From Emydura subglobosa (taxonomy: Eukaryota > Chordata > Testudines > Chelidae): 64,000 bases of DNA. The position numbers were made by a program, and so were the translations under genes. This document shows positions 11,925 through 23,283 of this stretch, one piece after another; the first letter of the stretch is position 1; every line of letters begins with the position of its first letter. The stretch lies in the NCBI GenBank assembly GCA_007922225.1, contig ML679962.1, positions 38,393,863 to 38,457,862 of the forward strand. The letters run 5' to 3'. A model generated the notes under the pieces. It saw only the letters and a list, made by a program, of their open reading frames with translations. It was not told where the DNA came from and did no database searches.

Positions 11925-12100
11925 GATTGCCAGCTCATGGGTTTCAGAGCTGGGAGGAAGAAAATCCAGGGCTGTAATCCTGGCTGCCATCTACGGCTTT
12001 GGACACATCCCTTAGCCCACGGGCATCTCAGTTTCTCTGTCTGTAAAATAGATAGAATAGCAGCTACCTCCCTCTTCAGCATGGATGCTGAGGATCTACA
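11925..12100 (+). repeat. MIR-type SINE
   Basis: The diagnostic MIR 3' half is present: CATCTCAGTTTCTCTGTCTG then TAAAATAGATAGAATAGCAG and CTACCTCCCTC. Upstream, GGGCTGTAATCCTGGCTGCC occupies the position of the MIR core. The tRNA-like head is weak. Confidence 0.8.
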
Positions 12101-13079
12101 GAAAGGCCCTTATTCTAAAGACTGGCCAAACTGCATGGGGCAGGATTTGCAGCGTTAGGCAGCGGCAACTTAGTGACCCAGCTGTGAATATTGGAGCCTG
12201 AGCCTCAGATGAGCTGGTTTAGCCTCATGGGTAAATTAAATCAGGACTGCCCACAGCCAGACAGGGAGGTTCTAGCAAGGGAAGATAGGCATCGCTAGGT
12301 GTACACCGGTATACCTGCTTCAGGCCTCAGGTGGATCTGCAGCCTCTAGACTCAGTTTCCTTTCACCCAGGAGCTCCTAAATATGTCTATCCAGGCCTGA
12401 ATCACATAACAACCCAAGAATCCTCCCTCTTGGGGACTGATTTATTAATATACAGTGGCTGCAAACACAGACTTTCTTCTATGCACTGGCTTCATTTGTC
12501 CACAGCTCAGCACAGGATTTGAGTCCTTCCCAGCTTCACCTGACTCTCTCCCTGGTAGAGTCCCTGGGGTTATCCAGACCCTCTTCATGGGCACTTCCTC
12601 TCCAGCTTACGCTGCTCCCCAGACGCTTTTCTCCGTTTCCAGCAGGCACTCCCCTGCCGCTCCTGAGTTCCCCAGGAAACTTTCACCCTCCTTCCTGTCC
12701 ACTCCTTCTGCTTTATGAAGCCCAGATACCACCATCCTTTTCAGTAAGGCCCTGGGACACCTGGTCTGCAGTGTGTCTGCTCCCTTTTCCCTACTGAAGC
12801 ATCAGAGAGACCTGAAGCAAGCAGGAGAAACAGGCCCATTTCCACGTCTGTACAAGCAATGGAAAATGCTACATAAAGTCTAATCATTATTATTTTTAGT
12901 GTTGTTCACTCTCTTTTTGCCCTATGATTTAACTTCAGTGCTTACCGGAACACATTTCCTTATCAGTATACAGAGAAAGCCTCAGACTAGACGTGTCTAA
13001 AATAGAGTCTAATCTTCATTGCTAGCATCACAACAGAAAATTAACTTAGAACAATGTGAGAGAGAAATGAATTATAAGT
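12101..13079. other. No gene recognised; pyrimidine-rich block
   Basis: 12500-12720 is C/T-rich and opens overlapping frames in two registers on the plus strand (12455-12718 and 12519-12797), neither with a recognisable domain. It could be part of an old LTR, but I found no paired ends. Confidence 0.35.
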
Positions 13080-13084
13080 ATGTA

Positions 13085-13275
13085 CACATGCACATGTACT
13101 AACCTCCTTTCTTCTAGGCCTGTCAAGAAAAGCCTGTTGCATTAGCATCAAATGGTTGACAACATAATGCAGATGAGATTGTGCTACTTCACACTAATAA
13201 GCTATATTGCCTGATCACATTTTTCCCTAAGTGAGCAGAGCAGAGCTGATTATATTGTTTTGCTCCACATGATTA
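13085..13275. other. Weak candidate conserved non-coding block
   Basis: AT-rich, repeat-free sequence with dense short motifs: CATTAGCATCAAATGG, AATGCAGATGAG, ACACTAATAAGC, GCTGATTATATTG. This composition is common in deeply conserved vertebrate enhancers, but the call is only an impression and needs alignment to other amniotes. Confidence 0.2.
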
Positions 13276-13616
13276 TGAAGACAGAAAATGAAGGGTTTTG
13301 AGAAACTAGAATATATATATTGTGTACACACACAAAGCATCCTTTCAGGAGAAGGTGCTAGGAGAGGAGAGCCCTTTACAAATATATTTCTGCTTCCCTT
13401 CTTGCTATAGAAGTTTTATTTAGAAAATTACATAAAAAACTGGAAGCCGGAAGTTGTTTGGTTGCACCTCACTATAATGCAGGTAATCACCAAAACACAC
13501 ATATGCACACACCACTTGGTAAAAGCAAAAGCTGGTGTTCTGATTTTATGGAATGCACAGTCTGACATTTCTGCATTTAGCCACACCCTTCCCTGCCCTG
13601 ACACACCCCTTAGTCA

Positions 13617-14175
13617 GGGCTGGTTTACACTACAGAATTTTGTCAACAAAACAGTGGAGGTGTACACACTGAAATGCTCCTTCCAACAAGGTAACTACCC
13701 TGCTATGCGGACATAATAAAACCACCTCAAAGAGAGATGTAAGGCTTATGTCGGTGTAAATAGGGTGACACTGCATCAGTGTAAACACTGCATTTTCTTA
13801 CATCCGCTGTTGGCTTTCTTTGGAGCTGTGAAATTGACAATAAAACTGGGCAGCTAGATCCCAGCTGCCCCCCACCCCCATGGAGAGCTGAGCAGCTGGA
13901 CCCCACTCCTGGTGGGAAGGGGAGAAACCCTGGATGACTGGACCCCAGCTCCTGGCGGGAAACAGGAAGTGGAGGAGCCCCAAGTGGCTGGATCCCGGCT
14001 CTCAGCAGGGAACGGGAAGGGGACATCAGACTAAGCTGCAGACTAAGCAGCTGACTAAGCTGACTAATCACTAATTACTACTACTAATTATCAGACTCAT
14101 TACTACAGTAATTACTACAGTGGCTGTAAGTCGACTTAACATAGGTCGACCTATCTTTGTAGTGTAGACACAGCC
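13617..14175. mobile_element. Harbinger-type MITE with internal minisatellite
   Basis: The left end GGGCTGGTTTACACTACA and right end TGTAGTGTAGACACAGCC form the terminal inverted repeats, sharing TACACTACA. Both ends are followed by TCA (13614-13616 and 14176-14178), possibly the 3 bp duplication usual for Harbinger elements (normally TTA/TAA). The interior 13855-14035 has about three degenerate ~55-65 bp units containing GCTGGACCCCA/GCTGGATCCC and GGCGGGAAACAGGAAGTGG. 14037-14110 is low-complexity CTAA/TTACTA. No transposase is present; the 114-codon minus-strand frame through the minisatellite is incidental. Confidence 0.8.
13855..14035. repeat. Minisatellite inside the MITE
   Basis: Units recur around GCTGGACCCC, GACTGGACCCCAGCTCCTGG and GGCTGGATCCCGGCTCTC, each followed by a GGGAA/AGGGG segment. 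The period is about 55-65 bases with indels. Family-specific internal minisatellites are known to expand in MITEs. Confidence 0.6.
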
Positions 14176-14178
14176 TCA

Positions 14179-16460
14179 TAGAGCTGGTGTACAGCTAGAT
14201 AGAGGCCACCAGCATATTCCTTTATACAAGGGGAATCCCTCTATGTAAGGGTACTCTGTGGCATTGGAATGACACTTGAATATGTGCTAATGTGTGCAGT
14301 TATAATTCATCAAAATGCCACAAGCTGTAGAGACTCCCAGGCAGCCATTACCTTCGAGCTTTAAAAAAGGTTTGCCACTGAACTCTGCATTTGCTTCATA
14401 TCTTACTGGTGCCAGGCGGGACTGAAAGCAAATAACTGAAATTTATTTCCGTGCATATTGTTTGTAAGAACACTAGCTACTCCTGCACTCTGTGCACTGA
14501 AGGGCTGATTCTGATCCCATAGCTGGGAAGAATCATTGACTCTAGTGCAGTTCCTTCTGATTCTCAGAGGTGTCAGGTTAGGATCAGGCCCTCTAACGTT
14601 AACATCAATGTTCTCTCACATCACCCCCATGCCAGCTTCTTCACATCCACTGTGCATTGCTGAATTTGAAGCAATACTTTGGCGAGGTCCTGCAGAAACA
14701 ACAGCTGATTCCTCTGCCCTCTTTTAAGTGGCAATAATTCCTACATGTGGAAAGTGAAAGTGGAACATGAAACACGTGCTCACCCCAGCCATGCTGTACA
14801 CATTATACGAAGGCATGCGATACGATTTCTCTGGAGCATCATTTAGCCCTCCCAAAGGGGAACGTAGTCTTGCTTTCCAATTCACCAGATTTTGTCAGTA
14901 ATCTCTGTCTCTGTCTAACAAGCGAAATCACAGCTTACATGCAGGAACTGTGCTGAGGCTTTATAGGAAGCTAATGCCAAACACAACTGAGAGAAAAAGG
15001 GGGTGTCTGGAAGGTGGGAAAAAGAATGAAGAAAGTCACATTCTTTCAGTGACCATTTTCTCAAGTTTTTTGTGTTGTCTGGTTTCTTCCCCATTTCTCC
15101 CTCTCTCTTTTAATTCTCTCGTAGCTCACATAGGCATTATCCTTCCTTAGACAGCAGTTGCTGGAATGGAGTTCCCTTTAGAGCACCCAGCCATCCTAGG
15201 CCAAACACCTGCCCAGAGAGGCATTCCTTCCGACTGCCTTCTCAAAAAGGACTTTGGTTTGCTCCAGTTGTAATTGCGAGAGATTCTTTAAATTGGTTTT
15301 ATTTCACATCAAATCGATCAGGCCCATATTACAAAACCATGCACTCACGTATAAGTGCTGTGACAGTGGCTGGCTGACAGGCACTAGTGGCTGTCCATAT
15401 TCCCGGTCCCTCTGGAAAATGACACGGGATTCATTCACACTACATTTCTCTCCGACAGTGCCCACAGTAGTCATGCTCGCAGAGAGCTGGCTGTGGGAGC
15501 AGGAGACGGACGTAAAATGGATCTCACACAAAGACCATTCAAGACATTTCACTCTGGGGCTGCTCTAACTTGTGCCAGCTGGCAATGGCCCACATGCCAC
15601 CTAAGAACGGCCAGAGCACAGCTCACTCCAGCTATGCTCCCAAGACGCCTTTTGCACCAGGGGTTACAAAGAGAGAGGTGTAGACACCCACTGGCTACTC
15701 CCCCATGCCAGGGAATACCCAGGAAGGGAGCTGTAGGGGTGGTTTCCTCTCTCTGAGCCACCTGAGAACAGAAGAGGGCAGAGACCGTCACCCAATGCAT
15801 GGATTGTGGTCCCTTGACGGCTATGGGGCTAACTCCCCACTGTGCTACAGCAGTTTATTGCTAGCACGATGTCGTGGAGCGAGTTATGCCGGTGCCAGGC
15901 TGCAGTGGGGTAACATGCCCAGACTCCCATATTGGCAGGCATAAAGAGCTCTGGGTGCTCTCTGGAGCTTTCATGCCCAGACTACTCAAAAACAACAGGC
16001 TGGGTTTTCTTTAACCGTTCCTTCTCCCGGCCCGCCCACAAGAAAATCTCTTCACATTAGACCCCGGGGGCAATGTTTTTGAAAGTTGTAAACTCCTGAG
16101 AAGAAAGGCTCCAGGCTCGATGCTGCAATTGCTGTGTGCATGGCATTCCCATTGACTTCAAAGGCAAGTCCTCAATGCTGGGCCCAAGGATGCACCAGTC
16201 CCTCCATCACTCCATAGCCCCCAGGTTATTTGCTTTCTACTCAAGGCAGTTTGCTGAATCTTGTTTGGTCTTGTCACATAACATCATCAAGGTGAAGGCA
16301 TGTACGAGGCAATAGCTCGCTTTTGTGGTTATTGTGGTTATTGTGGCTTTGCTTCAGTGGTTCAGTCAATAGCAAAAGCTATTTATTGCCTCATATGGTT
16401 TTGTGCCATAAACATTGCTCCTTACCTATATTTACAGAAATGACTCTTTGTTCTTGTACA
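14179..16460. other. No gene recognised
   Basis: No coding or LINE/SINE signature. CATTCCCATTGACTTCAAAGG at 16144-16164 is another dispersed MITE-like word. 15540-15950 is GC-richer with overlapping frames on both strands and no domain. Confidence 0.4.
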
Positions 16461-16704
16461 CAGTGTTGTTGTAGCCAGTGTTGGTCCCAGGAACTTAGAG
16501 AGACAAGATGGATGAGGTAATATCTGTTATTGGGCCGACTTCTTCTGGTGAGAGAGACAAACTTTCAAGCTTACACTGAACTGTAGAAGAGCTCTGCGTA
16601 AGCGCGAAATCTTGTCTCTCTCACCAACAGAAGATGGTCCAATAACAGATATTCCCTCATCAACCTTGTCTCTGCTTAATGTTGACAGCTCTGGTACAAT
16701 GCTC
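16461..16704. mobile_element. Intact palindromic element (unnamed family, copy C/D)
   Basis: The plus arm (16461 to about 16590) begins CAGTGTTGTTGTAGCC and runs through GTTGGTCCCAG, GAGAGACAAGATGGATGAGG and GAGAGACAAACTTTCAAGC. The minus arm (about 16590-16704) returns through AATCTTGTCTCTCTCACC, GATGGTCCAATAACAGATA and CAACCTTGTCTCTG. The arms meet with almost no spacer, so the whole is a ~245 bp hairpin. The CAGTG start resembles hAT-type ends, but I see no 8 bp duplication. Copies at 7832, 8783 and 53999 are single arms. The repeated peptide 'SVGERDK' read from the arms is a by-product of the repeat. Confidence 0.85.
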
Positions 16705-17185
16705 CTTTTGCTTGACTCACTTGCGATTTGGATCCAAACTCTTCCCTCCCTCACTTCCAGATTCCAAAGTATGAGCATGGAACACAAGCACATTGTTTTT
16801 CTTCTCCTAATAAACTATGGGAAGAATACAGCCTAATTACCCATTTGAGAGAACTGCTGCACTATCCGAGTCACCAAAGAAATGCTGCTATTTGGCTAGC
16901 ACCCATCTCTGCAATGCTGTCACAACAGTCTCCAAACCAGCACTTCAGAAATTGCCCCTCACAGGAAAAATATATTTCTTCTAATTAGACCAAATTCTAG
17001 CTCCATGTTTGAAGAGTATAATTTGATCTTTTCACTAGAAACTCATTAACCACTTGAGTTTAATTATTAACATTTGCTTTAAAAATGCACTGAATTAACT
17101 AGCAATTGAGGAGCTGCAGCTATTTCTCTGTTTAGATTCTGACAGTCTCCATGGTACCTGGGCGCATTGCTATGGAAAGACCACA
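16705..17185. other. No gene recognised; AT-rich
   Basis: 17025-17175 is AT-rich with CATTAACC, TTTAATTATTAAC, GAATTAACTAGCAATTG and CATTGCTATGG, the last resembling half of an RFX X-box. Weak candidate for a conserved non-coding element, without further support. Confidence 0.25.
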
Positions 17186-17189
17186 TGGT

Positions 17190-17425
17190 CCAGTCGGTGG
17201 TGCACTGGATGGGCAGTCAGGAACCTAGGTTCTGTTCCAGGCTTTGCTGCATGACTCTTCACAAGTCACTTCTCTCCAGAAATCTGATTCCCCTCCCAGC
17301 CGGTGTCTGTCTGGTCTAGTCAGACTGTCAGCTCTGTGGACAGGGATGATCTCTCACTATGTGTCTGTACAGTGGGGCAGTAATATAACACTAATAGTTA
17401 CTGAGATTTTAAATTACAAGCGCTG
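17190..17425 (+). repeat. SINE with CORE-like tail
   Basis: The head CAGTCGGTGGTGCACTGGAT with AACCTAGGTTCTGTTCCAG is tRNA/MIR-like (a degraded internal promoter region). The tail AGACTGTCAGCTCTGTGGAC, AGGGATGATCTCTCACTATG and TGTCTGTACAGTGGGGCA matches the tail at 44195-44325 and, inverted, at 47090-47230. Likely one chimeric amniote SINE family. Confidence 0.72.
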
Positions 17426-17699
17426 CTAGTGACTGGTGCAAGTCAGAGAAATGGTACAATCCGAGCCTCTGCTATCCCTGCCCAGAGAATGGGAAATTTC
17501 CTGTGGGAAAAGACAGAGGCCCTGCACAACCATGCAGGGACCAAGAGGTGCACAGAGACACAGGGGCTGCTCACAGCTGCTGGAGAGCATGATGTGGGCA
17601 AGGAGCCAGAGAGAGATGGCACACACTGTGTACTCCCTGTCCACAGGGAACAGCACCAGGGGAAGTACATGCACCCTGGTGCTCCTCAGGGCTCCATGA

Positions 17700-18065
17700 G
17701 CGAGTGCCGGACAAAACGTTTTGGACCATGAATTTTTTGGTGAAAAAATGTTGATTCAAGTCGACCAAAACATTTCATGAAATCATGTCAAATTCGCCAA
17801 CCTGTTTTGGTCAAAATCAAAAACAAAAGATGCACCGCAGAATAAAAAATTCCAAAAGATCCGGAAACTTTTCATTCTGACATTTTCTAAATGAAATGGT
17901 TTGGTAATTTGGTTCAAAATGACTTTTTGTTTTGAATATTACTTGAAGTTTATTTTTTCAAAGGTTAAAAAAAACCCATCAATACCAAAATGAAATATTT
18001 CAGCCAACTTAAAACAGAATTTTATTTTGATTTTTCGGTTCAGCCCTTGAATAAAAAAAAAATCA
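17700..18065. repeat. T/A-rich dispersed repeat, family unknown
   Basis: Recurring GTTTTGGTC/GACCAAAAC, AAAACGTTTTGGACCATG, TGAAATGGTTTGGTAATTTG and ATGAAATATTTCAGCC words give partial inverted symmetry. It resembles old reptile MITEs with TTTTGRNCAAAA-like content, but no ends were defined. Confidence 0.4.
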
Positions 18066-20729
18066 GTTACTGGCAGGGCTCTGATTGCAGCTACTGCTTC
18101 GTGAAACTCACCAACTTGGGCTCTCGCAGGGTGTAGCAGGAAGTGACTTCCAAAGCTGAGCACCTCCCTCCCTGTCAGAACGGCTCTCTACCAGCTGTTT
18201 TCTAGGATCACACAGCAAAGGCACTTATGTTTTCTGTCACAGAGCAGAGCTTTAAAGTGTGGTAAGAATTTCACATAATGGTTTGTGCCTTGGTAGCTAT
18301 TATTCTCTGTGTTATTCATGCTAGGGGCAAATGCAGGACTTCAGAAATCAAGGAACCTGCATGTATTTATATGCTGTTGAACTCTAGTACAAGGATTGCT
18401 AAAGGATTTGAGTCTTATAGTGTATAGGATACAATGAAGTGATCTCCATGCTTCAATGGAAGTTTATCAAAGTAATACAAATCCACAATGTATTAACCAT
18501 GGACACATTTTAAAATCTCTCAGATGTTGCATACACAAATAGATACTTGAACTGGGCTTGGGTTGCCAGATATCCACTGACAAGATTTGCAAGTCTCAAC
18601 ACCCTTTCTCATGCACAGATGTACATATGTGCATTTGCTGGTGCAGTTTTAGGACATAGATTGAGGATACTTGAAAACATAGCACAGTGAATGATCATTA
18701 GAACACAGACACTGTCAAAATAGCATGAGTTAAATCCTGGCTCCACTGACATCAATGGCAAAATTCCCATTGACTTCCTTGGCGCAGGATTTCACCCCCT
18801 ATGTTCCAACCAACTGCAGTATTAGTAGACATGCAAGGTCATGATTTAGCTTCAGCCCTAGTTAATCCATCACAGAGACAGGTTCAGCTTGACATTGGAA
18901 GCCTATTAAAAAGGTGAAAAAAGGCATGGAAACCCAAGAAGCTCATGGAGACATTATCAAACATCTAAAACTCCCCTCTCCCCCATGGCCACATAGTGAA
19001 TTTTAAAGACAAGACAACTGTACCCATTCCGGCTAGAGTAGCTCTGATGTATGTCATCCCTGGGAAAACTGACACGGGAGTCCCTCTTCCTGATTTATTT
19101 TTCCAATTAAAAAACCAGTCAACTCTTCCTTAAAATGGAAGGGAGAACATGTTCAAGGACTTTCTTTCAAAAATAAAATCACCAAGCGATAGCTCCTTTC
19201 TTGAGGGCTGTTTCTCATATTAGTCACAGGTGGGTTTATGTCTATGTTAAGTCATCCTTAGAATACCCTGAGTAGTCTTAAGGAGTCCCCTGATATCATT
19301 TAAAACACATTTTCTACAACACTATTAACTATGTGGCAATCTGTGGGACTCCCCAGAAAACTGCCCACCCTAGTGCCAACTCTCTGGGATTGGGCCTGCA
19401 AAAATCAATCTTTAGCACTTTTGTTTCTCAGCTGAAAAAGCTGATTTTTGGCTGCAGCAGATTCTATAAGCTTAACCAACTTATTTTTCTGTGGTATAAA
19501 AGCTGATAGCTGAAAAATAAGCCCTTCCAAGCTTCCAGGGTTGAAAAGAATTTCAGAGAGGAATAAGGATAAAAATGTATGCAAAAACCTCCATATAAAC
19601 TGTATGAACAATCTGCATGTTATATTCTTGCATTTGGTAAAATCAGGTATAGTAATTCCTGAAGTCCTCTGGCTCTCGCAAACAGACATGACTGACAGCC
19701 TCTAAGTACTGTGTCTTTCATAACAAAGATGATTGACAACCTCACAGTGGATAGCCCAGTCAGCCTAACAATGTTATTGTTCGCTAATAATTGCCTGATT
19801 CTTAAAAAAATTTAGTTACTGTTCATCTAAACATTGTCAGAACTTTGGAAAAGTTTTTTAGAGCCACTGATTTTTAAGTTTGCTTGGTTGCAGGTCTGCT
19901 TCTGTGACTCATGCCGGTGGGAATGCTGTGAGGCAAACATTCATCTCCTTATGCATATTGTTCATAGAACCAGTCTTTTTTCTTGCTGGTGATTCTTCCT
20001 CTGGCAAAGAGTGAAACCCAAATGTTTCAAGAGCCATGTTCACTTTATCAGCCATGTATGCCAGTCCTCATTCTGGCATTTCTCACTAGATGTTCAGCCA
20101 GCGGTATTTTATGTATAATGTGAAATGTTTCTTTTCTTAGCAGTGCCCATACTACATGAATATTCGAGATAGTTATGTGTGTATCTGTGACCACAGAGCT
20201 GCGTGGGATCTATGTGTCTGGATCTGAGTTCATCTGGCACAGTGTATCGTTTCCAACCTTTTCAGGATCGGAAGATGGATTAATTTGTGCCTACATAAAT
20301 AATTAAGACTTTCCATCATACAAAGAAATCATTTTCAGGCATGGTTCAGAGTCAGGAAGCTGGCATGTATGAACAGTGGCAGAGACCCACGTGCCAATAG
20401 GCTCTGCTTCTTGAGTATTTTCTGCTACTTGCATCCTTACCAAATAAAATGAAACTCCTTTTACAGAGAGTTATACTGGAATGCAATGGCTTTGATATTG
20501 TCCATTATTGTGTAACTCCATGTATTAGGCATCGGTGACCCTGGTTAGAACATAATATAAGCCTCAGCATAAGCCCTTTCCCCATTTCTGGAGTTCAACT
20601 GGAGCAGTTTGGAATTGAATTATTTCGTCTTCAGTCCCAATGTTCAGCAGGAGCTGCAAGCACAAGTCTCAAAGGAAATCCTGTTCTTTTGAGATTCTCA
20701 GCCTAGTTTAGAAGGCTCCAGAGATCCCA
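18066..20729. other. No gene recognised
   Basis: Only the MITE word cluster at 18735-18797 is assigned. The 94-codon minus-strand frame at 19405-19689 has no recognisable domain. Confidence 0.4.
18735..18797. repeat. MITE fragment with CATTGACTTC word
   Basis: AATCCTGGCTCCACTGACATC, CAATGGCAAAATTCCCATTG and GCGCAGGATTTCACCCC. TCCTGGC...GCGCAGGA and TCAATGG...CCATTGA are imperfect inverted pairs, as in the small palindromic amniote MITEs. Confidence 0.5.
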
Positions 20730-20889
20730 ATGCCTTGAAATATACTTGACCCAATTATCAAACAATCAATTTATAAGCACCTATCGGATAATAGGATGAT
20801 AAGGAATAGCCAACAAGGATTTGTCAAGAACAAATCATGTCAAACCAACCCAATATCATTTTATGACAGGGTTACAGGGTTACTGATCT

Positions 20890-21113
20890 TGTGATTGAAG
20901 GCTAAACTATATTATACTATTCTTCCACTAGGTGGTGGCATATGTAACATACATTAGCTCGCCACTCCCATTCCTGGCAGTATTTTAAAGAATCTGAAAC
21001 TGAATATGTATCTCTCTCTAGGAAGGAAGCTGTGCGGTGAGTTCATATTTGATACAGAAGCCTGACCTGCTAGTAGCAGCCCTGCAACCCACCATGTGCA
21101 AGGTGTACATGAT
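20890..21113 (+). repeat. Gypsy 5' LTR
   Basis: Begins TGTGATTGAAGGCTAAAC and ends around AAGGTGTACATGATG. Shared with the 3' LTR in order: TGTAAC, TTCCTGGCAGTA/TTTCTGGCAATA, GTATCTCT, AGGAAGGAAGCT, CTTGACCTGCTAG-like, AGCCCTGCAACC, AAGGTGTACATGA. The pair is plainly alignable but heavily diverged, so the insertion is old. The next bases, CTGTGTCAGAAGT (21114-21126), resemble the TGGTGTCAGAAGT primer-binding site of some Gypsy lineages. Confidence 0.85.
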
Positions 21114-21216
21114 GCTGTGTCAGAAGTCAACTAGCACCAAAGGAGAACAGAAACAGAAGGAAAACATTAACAAAGCTTGCAAACAGAAGGAACGAAGCAA
21201 CAAAAGTTGCCAGATC

Positions 21217-21790
21217 AATCTCATCAACATACCACCCTTCAATGCCTCAGAGAACTTCAGTTTTGACACATCTTCAAAATAGACTGAATGGAAGAAATAT
21301 TTTTCAAGATTCCACATTCCTATTAAACTTCACCACAAAACTGGAGATACTCAGGTATCATCTTTAATTTATGCTATGGGGAAGCAAGCAGAGTATATAT
21401 TTAAATCCTTTCACTTTACTGAAGGCAGTGACAAAGATGACTATGAAAGGGTTTGGCTATGTTTGATATACCTCAGAGAAATGTGGTTTATAATAAAGCA
21501 TATTTTCACCAGAGAATTCACGAACCAAGAAAAAATGTTGAATCTTTTATAAGAGCTTTGTATGCATTGATTGAAAACTGATTTTGGGGCAGGAAACATG
21601 AAAATATCAGTGACAAGCTGGTTATTGGGTTAACAAGAACCTCTCACAGCAAATACAATTAAAAACAGACTGAAATCTGCCCACAGCAACACAGATAGCA
21701 AAGCAATATGAACTAGTCAAACAGCAAAACAAAAGACAAGAGCAACTTGAAAAACCTGAAAATAGCTTAAAAGCTGTAAACAGACTCTAG
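21217..21790 (+). pseudogene. Gypsy gag relic
   Basis: Reading across frames, 'PPFNASENFSFDTSSK', then a stop in place of a Trp-rich segment, 'YFSRFHIPIKLHHKTGD', 'VSSLIYAMGKQAEYIFKSF' and 'GSDKDDYE' are seen. These follow the capsid-like gag of Mag-type Gypsy elements, which forms the virus-like particle. TAG at 21280-21282 and later stops and frame changes break it. The 81-codon frame at 21037-21282 begins in the LTR and covers only the start. No function is expected. Confidence 0.75.
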
Positions 21791-21824
21791 TGCTAAAAGT
21801 CATTACCATAAAAGCCGGGAGGCT

Positions 21825-22409
21825 ATGAAGAAATTCCAGGCAAATGACAAAGCCTTTCAGAATAAATGCACAAAATGTGGAAAAATTCATAGCCCAACAG
21901 ATGTATGTTTTGCCAAAGGCACAAGGTGCAATAAATACACAAAATATGGACATTTGGCAGTTGTTTGCTGTATGAAGGCAGTCAGGGAGTTAATTAATAT
22001 TACAGATAATCAAGAGTCATTGTTTCTGAGATCTATCATATATGACGACACAGAACCTGCTTGTAGAATGAAACTGAATATTCATGGAAAGACTATAGAC
22101 TTTAAAATTGTCTCAGGAGCAAACATTACAATCATCTCAAAAGTACCAAAAGGTACTTACAATAACCTTCAACCCATCCCAGAGCTGCAATCACATGACA
22201 CAGCCTTGATTAACCCTGGAGGTATTCTGAACTGCATGGGCCAGTTTACCACAGAAACAATTTATAAAGACAAGCATTTCATTCAGAATACATGTGATCA
22301 AAAGCCTTCTCAGCTGCAATATGACAGCTATGATGGGCCCAGAGAGATAGGTGGAAGAACTTTGATGGAGTATTTGATGCTTCTGGACTTCTCAAAAGAG
22401 ATCCAGTGA
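21825..22409 (+). pseudogene. Gypsy zinc-knuckle and aspartic protease relic
   Basis: A 194-codon open frame, the longest in the element. Residues 15-28 form a C-x2-C-x3-H-x5-C knuckle; residues 35-48 form a second knuckle in which the second Cys is Tyr38. Residues 84-104 align with the retropepsin flap and active site, but the catalytic Asp of the D-[ST]-G-A box is Val96 ('FKIVSGAN'), so protease activity is not expected. The frame ends in the protease-to-reverse-transcriptase linker and the polymerase that should follow is deleted. An open frame of this length in so old a copy may be chance or slow decay. Confidence 0.85.
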
Positions 22410-22474
22410 AATATACTTAAAAGTCAATGCTAAAAGAAATAGTGTACAAACACCTCTACCAGACAGATGAGCTT

Positions 22475-22915
22475 CAGATTTCTACAAATTCAGAGGACCT
22501 CATTACTTGGTCATAGTGAACTATTTTTCTAGGTATCTTGAAATAATGTACTGGAAAAAAATAACATGTTGCAGTGTTATCGAGAACCTGAGGTGCACTT
22601 TTGCTCATTTCAGTATTCCAGAACTAATGATGGACAATGGACCACAAATTCACTGCATCAGAATTTAAGTCATTCCAAACAAAATAATATTTTGATCATG
22701 TTACTAGCAAAGCCCATTACCCACTAGCGAATGGAGAGGCTGAAAGAGCTGTACAGACAGTCAAGAAAATCCTACAATAGGAAGATCCCTTCTTTGCCCT
22801 TCTGAGTTACAGATCAACACTAATAGCAGCTATTGGATATAGTCCAGCATAACTCCTGATGGGAGGCCAACCCAGAACTACTGTTCCAACTTTGGAGATA
22901 TATTCTTTTCTAAAG
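22475..22915 (+). pseudogene. Gypsy integrase core relic
   Basis: Frame fragments read 'PHYLVIVNYFSRYLEIMYW', 'FSIPELMMDNGPQIH', then in shifted frames an 'ANGEAERAVQTVKKIL'-like segment, 'LLSYRSTLIAAIGYSPA' and 'LMGGQPRTTVPTL'. These are the second catalytic Asp (D in DNGP) and the Glu region (GEAER) of the Gypsy integrase. At least two frameshifts and several stops are present. The N-terminal HHCC domain is absent with the deleted polymerase. Confidence 0.82.
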
Positions 22916-23040
22916 TACCAGACATTCATTCAGGTTGTGTAATTAGAAAACCAGAATGTTTCAGAGACAGACTGATCTGTACTGAACTTTAAAGATGGTG
23001 TGATAGAGTAAAGTTTGTAAATGGTAGGAATGTAAAACTT

Positions 23041-23050
23041 AAAGGGGAGA
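23041..23050 (+). other. Polypurine tract of the Gypsy element
   Basis: AAAGGGGAGA lies directly before the TG of the 3' LTR, the expected place for plus-strand priming in an LTR retrotransposon. Confidence 0.75.
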
Positions 23051-23283
23051 TGTAATAGAATGTTAAGCCGCATTAGACTGTTCAACCACTACTTGGCCCT
23101 GTGTGTAACGTATTTAACAAGCTCACAACAGCCATTTCTGGCAATACATTAAAGGATCTTACAGTGAACAAATCTGGTGTATCTCTTTAGGAAGGAAGCT
23201 TTGTATCCAGTCCATATCTAGTAAAGGAACTTGACCTGCTAGCAGCCGCCCTGCAACCTATCATGTATAAGGTGTACATGACA
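23051..23283 (+). repeat. Gypsy 3' LTR
   Basis: Begins TGTAATAGAATGTTAAGC and ends GTGTACATGACA, so TG...CA is kept. ACATTAAAGG near 23148 may be the polyadenylation region. The CR1 host sequence resumes at CTAGTGGATGG. Confidence 0.85.

Larger units (their letters stand above)
20890..23283 (+). mobile_element. Decayed Ty3/Gypsy LTR retrotransposon nested in CR1
   Basis: Order: 5' LTR, primer-binding-like site, gag remnants, zinc knuckle/protease, integrase, polypurine tract, 3' LTR. At about 2.4 kb it is roughly half the length of a complete Gypsy element; reverse transcriptase and RNase H are absent between the protease frame (ending 22409) and the first integrase block (about 22475). The gag style ('SSLIYAMGKQAE') and double knuckle suggest a Mag-like lineage. 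Flanks GATCT (20885-20889) and GTCCT (23284-23288) are only loosely alike, so the target duplication is eroded or misplaced. Confidence 0.88.
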
